NCBI GenBank assembly: GCA_035573435.1
Contig: DATMZR010000006.1
Coordinates: 62,001 to 126,000 of the forward strand
Direction: 5' to 3'
Source: Solirubrobacterales bacterium
Lineage (GTDB): Bacteria > Actinomycetota > Thermoleophilia > Solirubrobacterales > 70-9
Length of the DNA: 64,000 nucleotides
Position 1 is the first letter of the stretch, and each line of letters starts with the position of its first letter. The position numbers and the translations under genes were made by a program. Of this stretch, positions 17,491 through 25,311 are shown piece by piece. The notes beneath the pieces were generated by a model. The model had not been told where the DNA came from and did not search any database. It saw only the letters and a list, made by a program, of their open reading frames with translations.

Positions 17491-18362
17491 CGAACCCGGA
17501 GCCATCCGATCACCGAGCCGCCGAGGCCGAACGCGACGGCGGCGTGATCTTGGCCTTCCTCAACGAGGTGGCGGGCGGGCGCAAGCTGCTGGAGACGCTT
17601 CGCGACCGAGTCGGGGCAGGAGCGGACGGGGTGGCGCTCGCGGCTCCGCAAAACCAGCCGATGGCCGGCCAGATCGTCGACCGCGACGAGGTCCGTGAGG
17701 CCGCACAGAGCCGGGTCGAGGTGACCCAGGCGGTGCTCGGGGACTTCGGGATCGAGGCCGCAGGGGCGGTGATGGACCCCGATCCGGCCCTTGCCCTCGA
17801 CGACGCCATTCGCGCCTTCGCTCCGCGCGAGGTCCTGCTCTCGTGCCTCTACGACACCCGCTTCGGGATGACGCGCAAGGACCTGGTGGAGTGGGCGAAG
17901 CAGCGCTTCGACGTCCCGGTCACCCACATCCCGGTTCGGATCGAGGACGACGCGATCCGCTGGGACGTGACGCACACCCTTGTCGTCGCCACCCAAACCG
18001 TCGCAAGTGCCGATTTGGTCGCCCGCCTGAAGGCAAAGGCCGCCGAGCATCCTCAGCGCTACACGTTCATCAGCCCGCCCTCAGGGCAGCTGAGCCGGGA
18101 AGAGGTCTGCGAGCGTCTCGCCCGCACCCTGGCGGAGCTCTACCGCTCGGATATCGACGCCACAGGTCAGCCGATGAGCCCGGCGCCGCTGGCCGCCATC
18201 CGGAACGCGATCGAGCACTACCGGGTGGACGAGGTGCTGATCTCTACCCTCGCTGGCGAGAGGTCGAAGTGGCTCGAGGAGGGCCTGATCGACGAGGTCC
18301 GGGCGATGACGGACAAGACGGTGGAGCACGTCGAGGCAAGTCCTGACGAGGTGGCAGCCTGA
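17487..18362 (+). CDS. Universal-stress-like (USP/Rossmann) protein embedded in the oxidase operon
   Basis: 291 residues from ATG 17487; soluble, no membrane segment. Two repeats are apparent, each ending in a 'xEVLxSxLxxxxxxW' strand: REVLLSCLYDTRFGMTRKDL and DEVLISTLAGERSKWLEEGL. The second is closely matched by DEVIISTHPPQKSKWLERGV in the protein at 24621. Overlaps ctaD (ATGA) and ctaE (TGATG), so it is translated in step with the oxidase subunits. Nucleotide binding is likely from the fold, but the function in oxidase biogenesis or regulation is unknown. Confidence 0.75.
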   Translation: MTNPEPSDHRAAEAERDGGVILAFLNEVAGGRKLLETLRDRVGAGADGVALAAPQNQPMAGQIVDRDEVREAAQSRVEVTQAVLGDFGIEAAGAVMDPDPALALDDAIRAFAPREVLLSCLYDTRFGMTRKDLVEWAKQRFDVPVTHIPVRIEDDAIRWDVTHTLVVATQTVASADLVARLKAKAAEHPQRYTFISPPSGQLSREEVCERLARTLAELYRSDIDATGQPMSPAPLAAIRNAIEHYRVDEVLISTLAGERSKWLEEGLIDEVRAMTDKTVEHVEASPDEVAA

Positions 18363-18970
18363 TGGAAGCCCACGCCGTTGCCGCCGAGCATCACGGCCCG
18401 CCCGAGGCTCATCAGAGCTCCCGGATCGACCGCCAAACGCTCGGGATCCTGATCTTCATCGTCTCCGAGGTGATGCTGTTCGGCTCGTTCTTCGCCGCCT
18501 ACTTCTTCCTTCGCGTGGTCGCTAACGTGGGCCCGTGGCCGCCGGAGGGCCTCGAGATCCCGAAGGCGGTGGCCGGCGTCAACACGGCGATCCTGATCTC
18601 CTCGAGCTTCACGGTCCACTGGGCCCTGGAGTCGATCCGGCGCGGCAACCGCCGGGGCCTGATCATGGGCCTGGCCGCCACCTGGCTGCTCGGTGCCACG
18701 TTCCTGTTCATCCAGCTGAACGAGTACTGGCACATCGGCTTCAGCGCCCGCGACACCGCCTTCGGGTCGATCTTCTACGCCCTTACCGGCCTTCACGGCG
18801 CCCACGTGACGGTGGGGCTGGGGCTCCTGGCCGCTGCGAACATCCGCGCCTGGCGCGGTCATTTCACCTCGAAGCCGAAGGAGCACCTCGGCGTCGAGGT
18901 GCCGGGGATCTACTGGCACTTCGTGGACGTGATGTGGATCATCGTCTACACGACGGTCTACATCCTCTAG
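18362..18970 (+). CDS. ctaE: Cytochrome c oxidase subunit III
   Basis: 202 residues with five predicted membrane helices, the short bacterial form. Conserved blocks: GILIFIVSEVMLFGSFFAAYFF, TGLHGAHVTVGL and the C-terminal YWHFVDVMWIIVYTTVYIL. Start overlaps the stop of the USP-like gene by one base. Last gene of the operon; a 6-bp hairpin (CTCGCC/GGCGAG, 18992-19006) and a 12-bp tandem repeat (19015-19038) follow. Confidence 0.95.
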   Translation: MEAHAVAAEHHGPPEAHQSSRIDRQTLGILIFIVSEVMLFGSFFAAYFFLRVVANVGPWPPEGLEIPKAVAGVNTAILISSSFTVHWALESIRRGNRRGLIMGLAATWLLGATFLFIQLNEYWHIGFSARDTAFGSIFYALTGLHGAHVTVGLGLLAAANIRAWRGHFTSKPKEHLGVEVPGIYWHFVDVMWIIVYTTVYIL

Positions 18971-19014
18971 AAACCGCTCAGGCAAGCCATTCTCGCCGAC
19001 GGCGAGCCACCGAT

Positions 19015-19038
19015 GGGCCAATGCGCGGGCCAATGCGC
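19015..19038. repeat. Perfect 12-bp tandem duplication
   Basis: GGGCCAATGCGC occurs twice back to back in the intergenic space downstream of ctaE. Function unknown; may be a simple slippage duplication. Confidence 0.7.
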
Positions 19039-19070
19039 AGCGATCCCGGCGGCTTCGAGCTACCTTGCCT

Positions 19071-19640
19071 CTAGCAGACCACCACCAAACGGAACGGCTT
19101 GTTGGTCGACGTACCATCGCTGTCCCAGGTGATCACGCTCACGGACTCCGCGTTGCCGGTGGTATCCGTGAGGGAGACCTCCCCGGGCGGCAGGATGGAG
19201 CCTGTCGAGGGACCGAGCGTCGCCACGGCGGTGCACGCAGCGATGTTGCGCGCGAAATCGACGTCGTAGTTGCCCGCCCCGTGGCTGACCGTGGTCACGC
19301 CCCCGCCGCTCGAATTGGCGAGCGTGCCGCTGCTGTTTACCTCGGCAAACAGCACCCCGACGTCCTGGTTGGTGAGGCTGAAGTCCGCGATGTCGGGACC
19401 AGCGACGCTGCCATTGGCCACCTCGCTGGAGCCGACCGAGTTGGAGCGAAGGTCGGCGGCTACGAGCCCGCCCGCCGGATTTCCGCCGCTCGCCGGTTGG
19501 GTGTCATTCGCGACGTCGTCGGTAAAGACCGTGTTCGAGCCGCTCAAGGCAACGGCGGTGGTGCCTCCCCCGAGTGCGATGAAGACGGCGAGCGTGGCCA
19601 TCACGTTGGCATACGTCAGATGGGATCGGATACGGCTCAT
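19071..19640 (-). CDS. Exported protein with 'LTYANVMATL' leader
   Basis: 189 residues. The N-terminus (RSHLTYANVMATLAVFIALG) is a hydrophobic export segment followed by SGSNTVFTDDVAND; the same cassette opens the 694-residue protein at 20585. Then comes a polar spacer (VAADLRSNSVGSSEVANGS) and a beta-rich C-terminal domain ending PFRLVVVC. GGGAGGAGCC precedes ATG 19640. Surface or secreted location is inferred; function unknown. Confidence 0.75.
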   Translation of the reverse strand: MSRIRSHLTYANVMATLAVFIALGGGTTAVALSGSNTVFTDDVANDTQPASGGNPAGGLVAADLRSNSVGSSEVANGSVAGPDIADFSLTNQDVGVLFAEVNSSGTLANSSGGGVTTVSHGAGNYDVDFARNIAACTAVATLGPSTGSILPPGEVSLTDTTGNAESVSVITWDSDGTSTNKPFRLVVVC

Positions 19641-19760
19641 GGCTCCTCCCTAGATAGACCGAGTTGGGGGCGAGCCTATTCGGCGCCAGCTAGCGAGGTC
19701 TGTGCCGGTCCGCACACTGGGCTGGGGTGCCGGGCACCCTCTCAGCTTCTTTTGTTTCGA

Positions 19761-20204
19761 CTAGCGGATGAGGTCGAAGTGGAGCTTGTCCACGTTTCCG
19801 TGCAGTTCGTGGATCAGCATCTTGCCGGCGACCCCATTGAAGTCATCGGTGCCCGAGACAACCTCGACCCGATCGTCGTGACGCGCGATGGCGCCTTTGA
19901 CCCTGATGTCCCCGGACCCGCCGATCTCACCATTCAGGTGAACGAGGGCGTGGCATTTCAGCTTGTCCACCGCGTGCCGGAGCTCGCACTCACCCCGGTC
20001 GCGACCGACTTTGTTGCTGCGGTTGTGCGGATCGAGGAGCTTGTCCTTGAATCGGAATCCGTTGGGCCCGTTGTGAGACGAGGTCTCCTTGCCGATCACG
20101 CTGAAGTGGTGATCGAACGATGCGGAGGCCGGGGCCGCGAGCACGGCGCCAAACGCCGCGATCGTCACCACACAGGCTCCGAACAGGCCGAAGCTTCGTT
20201 TCAT
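19761..20204 (-). CDS. Secreted allene-oxide-cyclase/dirigent-like barrel protein
   Basis: 147 residues from ATG 20204, which is preceded by the strong Shine-Dalgarno GGAAGGAGGA. Signal peptide ends ...APASA near residue 28. The mature part has the rhythm of the AOC-barrel family: GECELRHAVDKLKCHALVHL (two Cys), GEIGGSGDIRVKG and the diagnostic VVSGTDDFNGVAGKMLI (G-T-x-x-F-x-G-x-x-G). The family is beta-barrel; bacterial members are mostly uncharacterised. Confidence 0.65.
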   Translation of the reverse strand: MKRSFGLFGACVVTIAAFGAVLAAPASASFDHHFSVIGKETSSHNGPNGFRFKDKLLDPHNRSNKVGRDRGECELRHAVDKLKCHALVHLNGEIGGSGDIRVKGAIARHDDRVEVVSGTDDFNGVAGKMLIHELHGNVDKLHFDLIR

Positions 20205-20584
20205 CGTTCCTCCTTCCGCCTTATGGGGAGCAACACGATTCCCCAAGATCTTCAATCCCTGCTAAACGGATACTCGCCCTACTTGAAGCGGCTACGGGCT
20301 GCATCGCCCGCGCAGCATCCTCGCGCTGCCGGCAGCGGGCTTAGCGGGCACCGCGGAACCCGCCACCGAGCAGGGTGTGGCTCGGCGCCCTACCGGCGAC
20401 CGCAAACGGGTCGGCAGCCGCGCCGAAGCTGTAGGCGCCGCTACGAGAGAGGGCGCCGGGATTGTCGGCGCTGATCGATGCGCCCGGGACAGGCGTCGGC
20501 AGCTTCAAGCCCTTCCTCGCGCGTTCGTAGTAACTCGATTCTCGGGGCTCGTCAGATTTCGGCCAGTCGGGAGGAGCGGATCGC
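20205..20584. other. 380-bp intergenic region with a possible minus-strand gene remnant
   Basis: No complete gene is supported. On the minus strand, 20341-20575 reads as a plausible protein tail (SSYYERARKGLKLPTPVPG then DNPGALSRSGAYSFGAA) with no convincing start, because the open frame continues into the antisense of the S74 gene. It could be the C-terminal remnant of a decayed gene. The rest is GC-rich with short inverted repeats and no clear terminator. Confidence 0.35.
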
Positions 20585-22669
20585 TCAGCCGGTGGCCGTC
20601 CTGGCGCGAAGTGCGCCCTGCCAGCGCAGGGCAACGGCGGCACCGAGTGCCGCGCAGCCAAGGCAGAGAAATGCGAGTGCCCAAGGCGGCAGCGAGGAAC
20701 CACCTGCACCAGGGTCGCTGGCGGTGCGGGCCGGAGTATCGAGGTGGCGCTCAAGCTCACGGACCTTGTCGTTCAGGCCCTTGATCGCCGCCAGCGAGAT
20801 CCCGTCGGCGTCGATCGAGGTGATGTGGCGCGAATCTTCGCCGACCCCGAACGCGCGGCTCACATCCTGGGCCATGGGGCCGATGTGGCGGACCGAGGGT
20901 CCCTGCGCCCGGTAGCTCCACTCGGAGATCGGAACCGAGGCAAGCTTCCGCAGCACCTCGCGCCCGGAGACCGGGGTGATCGCGGTCTTCGAGGCCTCGT
21001 CTGAGAGCGAGGCCCAGGAGCCGCCACCGGAAGCCAAGGTGACGCCGGCGGTCGGATTACCGCTGCCGTCGATGGCCGAGACGAACCGGGCCCCGCCAGT
21101 CGAGCGGACGCTGAACTCGTTGGCCGCTGTGGAGGCGAAGCTGAAGGGCTTCGAGTCCGCCCAGACGAACGCCCCGTCATGGTCGGCCTCGGCTTGCATC
21201 CCGGCTGCCAGGCTGTTGTTCCCCGCTGCGGTGTTGTCCTGGCCGGCCGGAACGGTGGCGGCGATGCCACTCGCGGTGTTGCCGTCGCCGCCGCCGACGG
21301 CCGCACCACTGCCGATGGCGGCGTTGTTGACACCCCCGCCCACGGTGGCGCTGGGCGCGCTGGCGGTGTTGTTTCGACCCCCGCCCACGGTCGTGTCTGT
21401 TCCGCTTGCAATGTTCGACTGGCCGCCGCCGACCGTGGCGCGTAGCCCGTTGCCGAGGTTGGAGAGCCCCCCGCCGACCGTGGAGTCGAGTGCGCTGGCG
21501 GTGTTGCTTTCCCCCCCAGCGACGGTCGAGCTGCTCCCGCTGGCGGTGTTGCTGCCGCCACCCCCGACCGTGGCGAGCTTCCGGTCGCTGACCGTGCCGG
21601 CGGCGTTGCCGGCCTGGTTGTTGGCACCTCCGCTGACCGTGCCCTGGTGGTCGGTGACCTTGTTCGCGGTCGCCGCGAGCGACGGCGTGCCGCGGCCCCC
21701 GCCCGCGATCACGGCCGAGTGTACGCCCGGCGTGACGGCGTTGTCGGCGATCCCGCCGATCACGTTGGGACTTTGGTTGGTGCCATCCGATGCCGGCGCA
21801 ATCCGCAGGCCGCGGGCATTGTTGACCCGGAAGTTGAGCGCCTGGTTGTCGGTTGTGCCGAGGAAGTTGGCGGCCGGGTTAGTGCCCGAGTCGCCCGTGA
21901 GCGACCAGTCGTTGCCGGTCGCATCGGTGCCGTCGACGAAATCAGCGGGAACCCCGTTGAGCACGTTCCAGTGGAGGAAGTTCGAGCCCGTGTTCGGGGC
22001 GCTGCCATCCGAGGTGGAGAGCTCGGCTTTCGTGAAGTAGCGGTTGTCGTGATCGTGCGCCGCCGCTGCGAAGTCGGCCGAGCTTTGGCCGTCGAGCAGG
22101 TCGGCGTCGAGACCAGATCCCGAACCGTCGTCGTTGGCGATCTCGCTCAGCGCGGCGCCATCGGCGATGTCGGTGGCATTGACGCAGCCCGAGCAACTGA
22201 CGTCGGAAGCGGTGCCACCGGTGTCGTCGGACCCGTCAGCGAAGCCGGCGGGAACCCCGTTGAGCACGTTCCAATGGAGGAAGTTCGAGCCCGTGTTCGG
22301 GGCGCTGCCATCCGAGGTGGAGAGCTCGGTCTTCGTGAAGTAGCGCCCGTCGTGGTCGGCCGAGGCCATATGGGCGTCGAGCTCCGGCTGGGTAGCCGGG
22401 TCGAAGCCAAGCTTTGGGATCGAGACGGCGCCGCTGGCCAACTCGCTGGTGGCGACCGCGCCCGGCCTCAGGTCGACCGCCGCGAGCCCACCACCCTCCA
22501 GGGTGTCGTTTCGAACGTCGGCGCTGTACACCTCGTTGTTGGTGATGTCGTCCGAGAAGACTGTGTTCGAGCCGCTCAGGGCGACGGCACTGCCCCCGCC
22601 TATGAGGAGAAACAGGCACAAGGTCGAGATGACGTTGGCGTAGGTCAGGCGGTCGCGAACAGGGCGCAT
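20585..22669 (-). CDS. YadA-head / Hep-Hag repeat protein with C-terminal peptidase S74 intramolecular chaperone domain
   Basis: 694 residues. Order: export leader (RLTYANVISTLCLFLLIGGG), spacer, two near-identical repeats containing STSDGSAPNTGSNFLHWNVL, then about ten collagen-like head repeats of the type TVGGGxxNTASG (residues about 325-490), then WADSKPFSF and a peptidase S74 domain (from about 550) with the Ser-Lys dyad S556/K561 in LSDEASKTAITP and the IGPMAQDVSRAFGVGED and DADGISLAAIKGLN blocks. A coiled coil and a final membrane helix (PPWALAFLCLGCAALGAAVAL) close the protein. S74 domains trimerise fibres and then self-cleave. AAGGAGGAAGCC precedes ATG 22669. Confidence 0.88.
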   Translation of the reverse strand: MRPVRDRLTYANVISTLCLFLLIGGGSAVALSGSNTVFSDDITNNEVYSADVRNDTLEGGGLAAVDLRPGAVATSELASGAVSIPKLGFDPATQPELDAHMASADHDGRYFTKTELSTSDGSAPNTGSNFLHWNVLNGVPAGFADGSDDTGGTASDVSCSGCVNATDIADGAALSEIANDDGSGSGLDADLLDGQSSADFAAAAHDHDNRYFTKAELSTSDGSAPNTGSNFLHWNVLNGVPADFVDGTDATGNDWSLTGDSGTNPAANFLGTTDNQALNFRVNNARGLRIAPASDGTNQSPNVIGGIADNAVTPGVHSAVIAGGGRGTPSLAATANKVTDHQGTVSGGANNQAGNAAGTVSDRKLATVGGGGSNTASGSSSTVAGGESNTASALDSTVGGGLSNLGNGLRATVGGGQSNIASGTDTTVGGGRNNTASAPSATVGGGVNNAAIGSGAAVGGGDGNTASGIAATVPAGQDNTAAGNNSLAAGMQAEADHDGAFVWADSKPFSFASTAANEFSVRSTGGARFVSAIDGSGNPTAGVTLASGGGSWASLSDEASKTAITPVSGREVLRKLASVPISEWSYRAQGPSVRHIGPMAQDVSRAFGVGEDSRHITSIDADGISLAAIKGLNDKVRELERHLDTPARTASDPGAGGSSLPPWALAFLCLGCAALGAAVALRWQGALRARTATG

Positions 22670-22767
22670 GGCTTCCTCCTTGGATCCGAGTTCGACGCGA
22701 CCTTAGATCGGAGCCGCCGGCTGTGTCGAGCGGTCGCCGGCCTGGTCACCGCTCGCCATAGAGAGGG

Positions 22768-22808
22768 ACCGGCGGCTGGAAGGGAGGGAGTCCGCGCCAG
22801 CCGCCGGT
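22768..22808. repeat. Perfect 12-bp inverted repeat (hairpin A)
   Basis: ACCGGCGGCTGG (22768-22779) pairs perfectly with CCAGCCGCCGGT (22797-22808) around a 17-base purine-rich loop. It lies in the presumed 5' leader of the S74-domain gene when read on the minus strand. Confidence 0.7.
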
Positions 22809-22822
22809 TGTTGCGCCCTGCC

Positions 22823-22863
22823 GGCGGCTGGGAAGGGAGCAGGGATTACCCGGACCAGCCGCC
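22823..22863. repeat. 9-bp inverted repeat (hairpin B), copy of hairpin A
   Basis: GGCGGCTGG (22823-22831) pairs with CCAGCCGCC (22855-22863). The left arm and following bases (GGCGGCTGG, then a purine AAGGGAG run) repeat hairpin A, so the two appear to be a tandem duplication of one stem-loop. Confidence 0.65.
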
Positions 22864-22946
22864 CGTTCCTTGGGGGACCACTTTGGGCGTTCTGGCATCA
22901 AGCTACCCCCCAAACTGGCCGGCCAAACAAGGGGAGCTCAAGAAGC

Positions 22947-22984
22947 AAAACGCGGGCCGGCTGCCTCGACACGGCCCGCGTTTT
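22947..22984. terminator. Rho-independent terminator, 12-bp stem (bidirectional)
   Basis: AAAACGCGGGCC (22947-22958) pairs with GGCCCGCGTTTT (22973-22984), followed by T runs on both strands. It lies downstream of the minus-strand STAS gene, in tandem with the hairpin at 23073. Confidence 0.85.
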
Positions 22985-23072
22985 TGCGTGGCATCTCCCC
23001 ATATCGAGGGGAGGGTCTAGATCTCGCATACCCAGGAGCACCGCAAGCGAAACCACGCCGGGCCCGAATAGA

Positions 23073-23102
23073 AACGCGGGCCGCGTCCCAGCGACCCGCG
23101 TT
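23073..23102. terminator. Second GC-rich hairpin with the same core, probable terminator of the STAS gene
   Basis: AACGCGGG (23073-23080) pairs with CCCGCGTT (23095-23102). On the minus strand the stem is followed by TTTCTATT. The stem core matches the terminator at 22947, suggesting a tandem pair. Confidence 0.7.
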
Positions 23103-23123
23103 CCCGCATATGGCAGGAGTGCT

Positions 23124-23510
23124 CTAGGTGGGGGACTGCTGGTTGCTGGTAAGTCCTTCTTCCAGGAGGCCCGAATCGAGGAGACCCGAGAGCCTCAGTA
23201 CTCGCTCGGGCTCACCGGTAACGCCAGAAAGCTTGAGCGTTCGCCCTCGCGCCTGCTGTTCTTGCGCCAGCACCACCAACGCCCTGATACCGGCTGAGTC
23301 GATGAAGACGCAGTGCTGGAGGTTGAGCGTCATCTCGCCGTTTCCACCGTTGAAGAGCAAACGCACCTCTTCGGTGAAGGCCTCGGCGTTCGAGATATCG
23401 ATCTCGCCCGAGATGGCCAGCGACACGCCGTGGCCGTTCCGAGCTGTGGGTACCAGCAAGTATCCGTTCCTGGGCTCGCGCCCCGGCTCTGATGAATACT
23501 TCGAAGCCAA
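23124..23510 (-). CDS. STAS-domain anti-sigma factor antagonist
   Basis: 128 residues. STAS fold with SLAISGEIDISNAEAFTEEV and the phosphorylatable Ser in FIDSAGIRALVVLAQ, as in SpoIIAA/RsbV proteins that bind anti-sigma kinases. The start is TTG at 23510, supported by AAGGAGG five bases upstream. No anti-sigma kinase or sigma factor gene is adjacent, so its partner is elsewhere. Two hairpin terminators follow. Confidence 0.9.
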   Translation of the reverse strand: MASKYSSEPGREPRNGYLLVPTARNGHGVSLAISGEIDISNAEAFTEEVRLLFNGGNGEMTLNLQHCVFIDSAGIRALVVLAQEQQARGRTLKLSGVTGEPERVLRLSGLLDSGLLEEGLTSNQQSPT

Positions 23511-23660
23511 CTGATCCTCCTTGTACGACTGTCTCTCCGGGGCCCCTCACGCGCTTCCCGAATTGGTCGAGCGCCTAGTTCAGCGGGCTTGGAATGCCGA
23601 GGCCTCTCGCTGTGTCTACAGGTCGAGACGCCCGGCTGTCACTCTCCCGGGCATCATAGC

Positions 23661-23704
23661 GCAATAGCCATTGCTGTGATAGCTATTGCGGCAATGCCTA
23701 TTGC
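23661..23704. promoter_or_regulatory. Palindromic operator candidate upstream of the HTH gene
   Basis: Two 14-base near-palindromes, GCAATAGCCATTGC (23661-23674) and GCAATGCCTATTGC (23691-23704), are inverted copies of each other differing at one base, and an additional half-site GCTATTGC (23682-23689) lies between. The array ends 33 bases before the GTG of the HTH protein, a good position for autoregulation. The A/T-rich half-sites stand out from the GC-rich surroundings. Confidence 0.6.
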
Positions 23705-23736
23705 GGTTCCCGGCCGATCCGTCTATTTTTCGCGGC

Positions 23737-24093
23737 GTGACCCCTGAAGATCAGTTTGGAAAGGCGCTGCTCGACCTGGACGGCGTCCTGGACGTCAGCC
23801 TCGAGCGCATCGCCATGATCAAGCGGAGAATCGGCGAAATCCAGCGCGGGCGCTCGGACGGCCTGTCGTACAGCGAGATAGTTGACGCCGCCCGGTCACC
23901 GCTTCTCGTCCAGCTCATCACGGAGAGCACGCGAACGCTCGATGGGTATGGCGCCCGCGTCCGTCGGGCAGAGGCCCTGGCCCTTCACGAGGAGGGGATG
24001 ACAATGGAGGAGATCGGCGAGAGATTCGGCGTCACGCGCCAGCGGGTGTCGGCTCTCTTGAGGGTGGCTCGCCGAGATTCGCCCACCAGCTAG
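23737..24093 (+). CDS. Small HTH protein (sigma region 4-like)
   Basis: 118 residues from GTG 23737. The N-terminal half is helical (DQFGKALLDLDGVLDVSLER) and the C-terminus has a helix-turn-helix reading MTMEEIGERFGVTRQRVSAL, as in sigma-70 region 4 or small activators that use sigma-like HTHs. An upstream ATG at 23686 would lie inside the palindrome array, so GTG 23737 is preferred. The inverted repeats just upstream suggest it may bind its own promoter. Specific role unknown. Confidence 0.7.
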   Translation: MTPEDQFGKALLDLDGVLDVSLERIAMIKRRIGEIQRGRSDGLSYSEIVDAARSPLLVQLITESTRTLDGYGARVRRAEALALHEEGMTMEEIGERFGVTRQRVSALLRVARRDSPTS

Positions 24094-24146
24094 GTCAATC
24101 CGTCAAATAGCCGGTTTGGCGGGGATGGAGCGGGTACCCGTCGGCC

Positions 24147-24509
24147 ATGTCAACGATTCTCGTGATCGTCATTGCCATTGTGGCGCTGCTCGCGCTCGTG
24201 GCCGTCGTCTCTTACCTCCGGCGCCGTGCCGAGGAGCGAAGGGTCCGGCGAGAGCGGCTTGCTTCCGAAGCAGCGGGGCACCGTCAAGAGGCGGACGCTC
24301 ACGCCGCGAAGGCTCAGGAGCTGGGTCGCTCGGCTGATACGCATCGACGTGAGGCGGCCGAGCACCGCGCCCTGGCCGAGCAGCACGCCGAGCGGGCCGA
24401 GCGGCATGCCGAGCAGGTTGATGAACAGGCCGAGCGAGCTCATCGGGCGGGTGCGGCTGCCGCCCGCCACGACGAGCAAGCCGCTGAGCGGGAGCAGGAG
24501 CTCCGCTGA
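24147..24509 (+). CDS. Membrane-anchored coiled-coil protein
   Basis: 120 residues. One N-terminal membrane helix (ILVIVIAIVALLALVAVVSYL) is followed by a highly charged Ala/Glu/Arg/His coiled coil to the end. No catalytic motif. The anchor plus coil suggests a scaffold or envelope-associated protein. The strand and spacing fit co-orientation with the HTH gene and the USP-like gene at 24621. Confidence 0.7.
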   Translation: MSTILVIVIAIVALLALVAVVSYLRRRAEERRVRRERLASEAAGHRQEADAHAAKAQELGRSADTHRREAAEHRALAEQHAERAERHAEQVDEQAERAHRAGAAAARHDEQAAEREQELR

Positions 24510-24620
24510 GCGGGGACGGGCCGGCCCACCGGCCTGTCGGGTCTGTTTACGGCCACGGCTCCAGCCCAGTCGTGTGGATCGGTAAGTTCTAACCGCACAC
24601 GCACTACCGAGGAGCGTGAG

Positions 24621-25298
24621 ATGCACAATCCGCTGCGGTCAGAGCAAGACGTCTTCCGGGCGGTGGTGGTGATCGGCATCGGAGCAGGAGCCGTGATCGC
24701 GCTCGCCCTGCTCACCAGGCCCGCCCTGGGGGCGGTGCTGCTCGCCGCCGAGGTCGGGCTGGGAATCGGGGTCCTGTGGCGGAGGGCACGGGGGACGCTT
24801 CCGCGCCAGGCGGAGGTGGCACGGGACCCCGACGACGCGCATCGGGTGCTCGTACTGGCCAACCAGACGGTCGGTGGCCGAGCGCTGTTGGAGGAGATCA
24901 AGAACCGCTGCAGGGGGCGCAGGAGCGAGATCCTTCTGGTGGTGCCCGCGCTGACGAGCTCGCCGCTGGAGCACTGGGCCTCGGACGTCGACGCGGCGAT
25001 CGCCGAAGCGAGGCAGCGGCTCCAGGACTCGCTGGGGACGATGGAGTCCGCCGGACTGACCGCGCGGGGCCAGGTGGGGGACCACCACGAGCCGAACGCC
25101 GCTCTGGAGGACGCGTTGCGCTACTTCGCCGCCGACGAGGTGATCATCTCGACCCACCCGCCACAGAAGTCCAAGTGGCTCGAGCGCGGTGTGGTCGACC
25201 GGGCCCGGCGGGAGGTGCCGCTGCCGATCACCCATGTGGTCGTCGACCTCGAAACGGAGGCCGCCGGCGCGCCAGGCGCAGCCGAACCGGCGATCTGA
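24621..25298 (+). CDS. Membrane-anchored universal-stress-like protein
   Basis: 225 residues. An N-terminal hydrophobic hairpin (about residues 13-52) anchors a single USP/Rossmann-like domain: HRVLVLANQTVGGRALLEEI, then DALRYFAADEVIISTHPPQK, SKWLERGVVDRARR and PITHVVVD. The last part parallels the second repeat of the protein at 17487 in the oxidase operon (DEVLISTLAGERSKWLEEGL). GGAG lies 6 bases before ATG 24621. Function unknown. Confidence 0.75.
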   Translation: MHNPLRSEQDVFRAVVVIGIGAGAVIALALLTRPALGAVLLAAEVGLGIGVLWRRARGTLPRQAEVARDPDDAHRVLVLANQTVGGRALLEEIKNRCRGRRSEILLVVPALTSSPLEHWASDVDAAIAEARQRLQDSLGTMESAGLTARGQVGDHHEPNAALEDALRYFAADEVIISTHPPQKSKWLERGVVDRARREVPLPITHVVVDLETEAAGAPGAAEPAI

Positions 25299-25311
25299 AC
25301 CTGTCCCGCGC

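Noticed and set aside
18992-19006. Rho-independent terminator after ctaE
   Set aside because: Only a 6-bp stem without a T run; too weak to call.
21180-21700. Tandem DNA repeats as a satellite or microsatellite
   Set aside because: The periodicity comes from the TVGGGxxNTASG protein repeats of the YadA-like head and is in frame.
20585-22669. Prophage tail-fibre gene
   Set aside because: No phage structural, integrase or lysis genes occur on either side, and the N-terminal leader matches a host exported protein.
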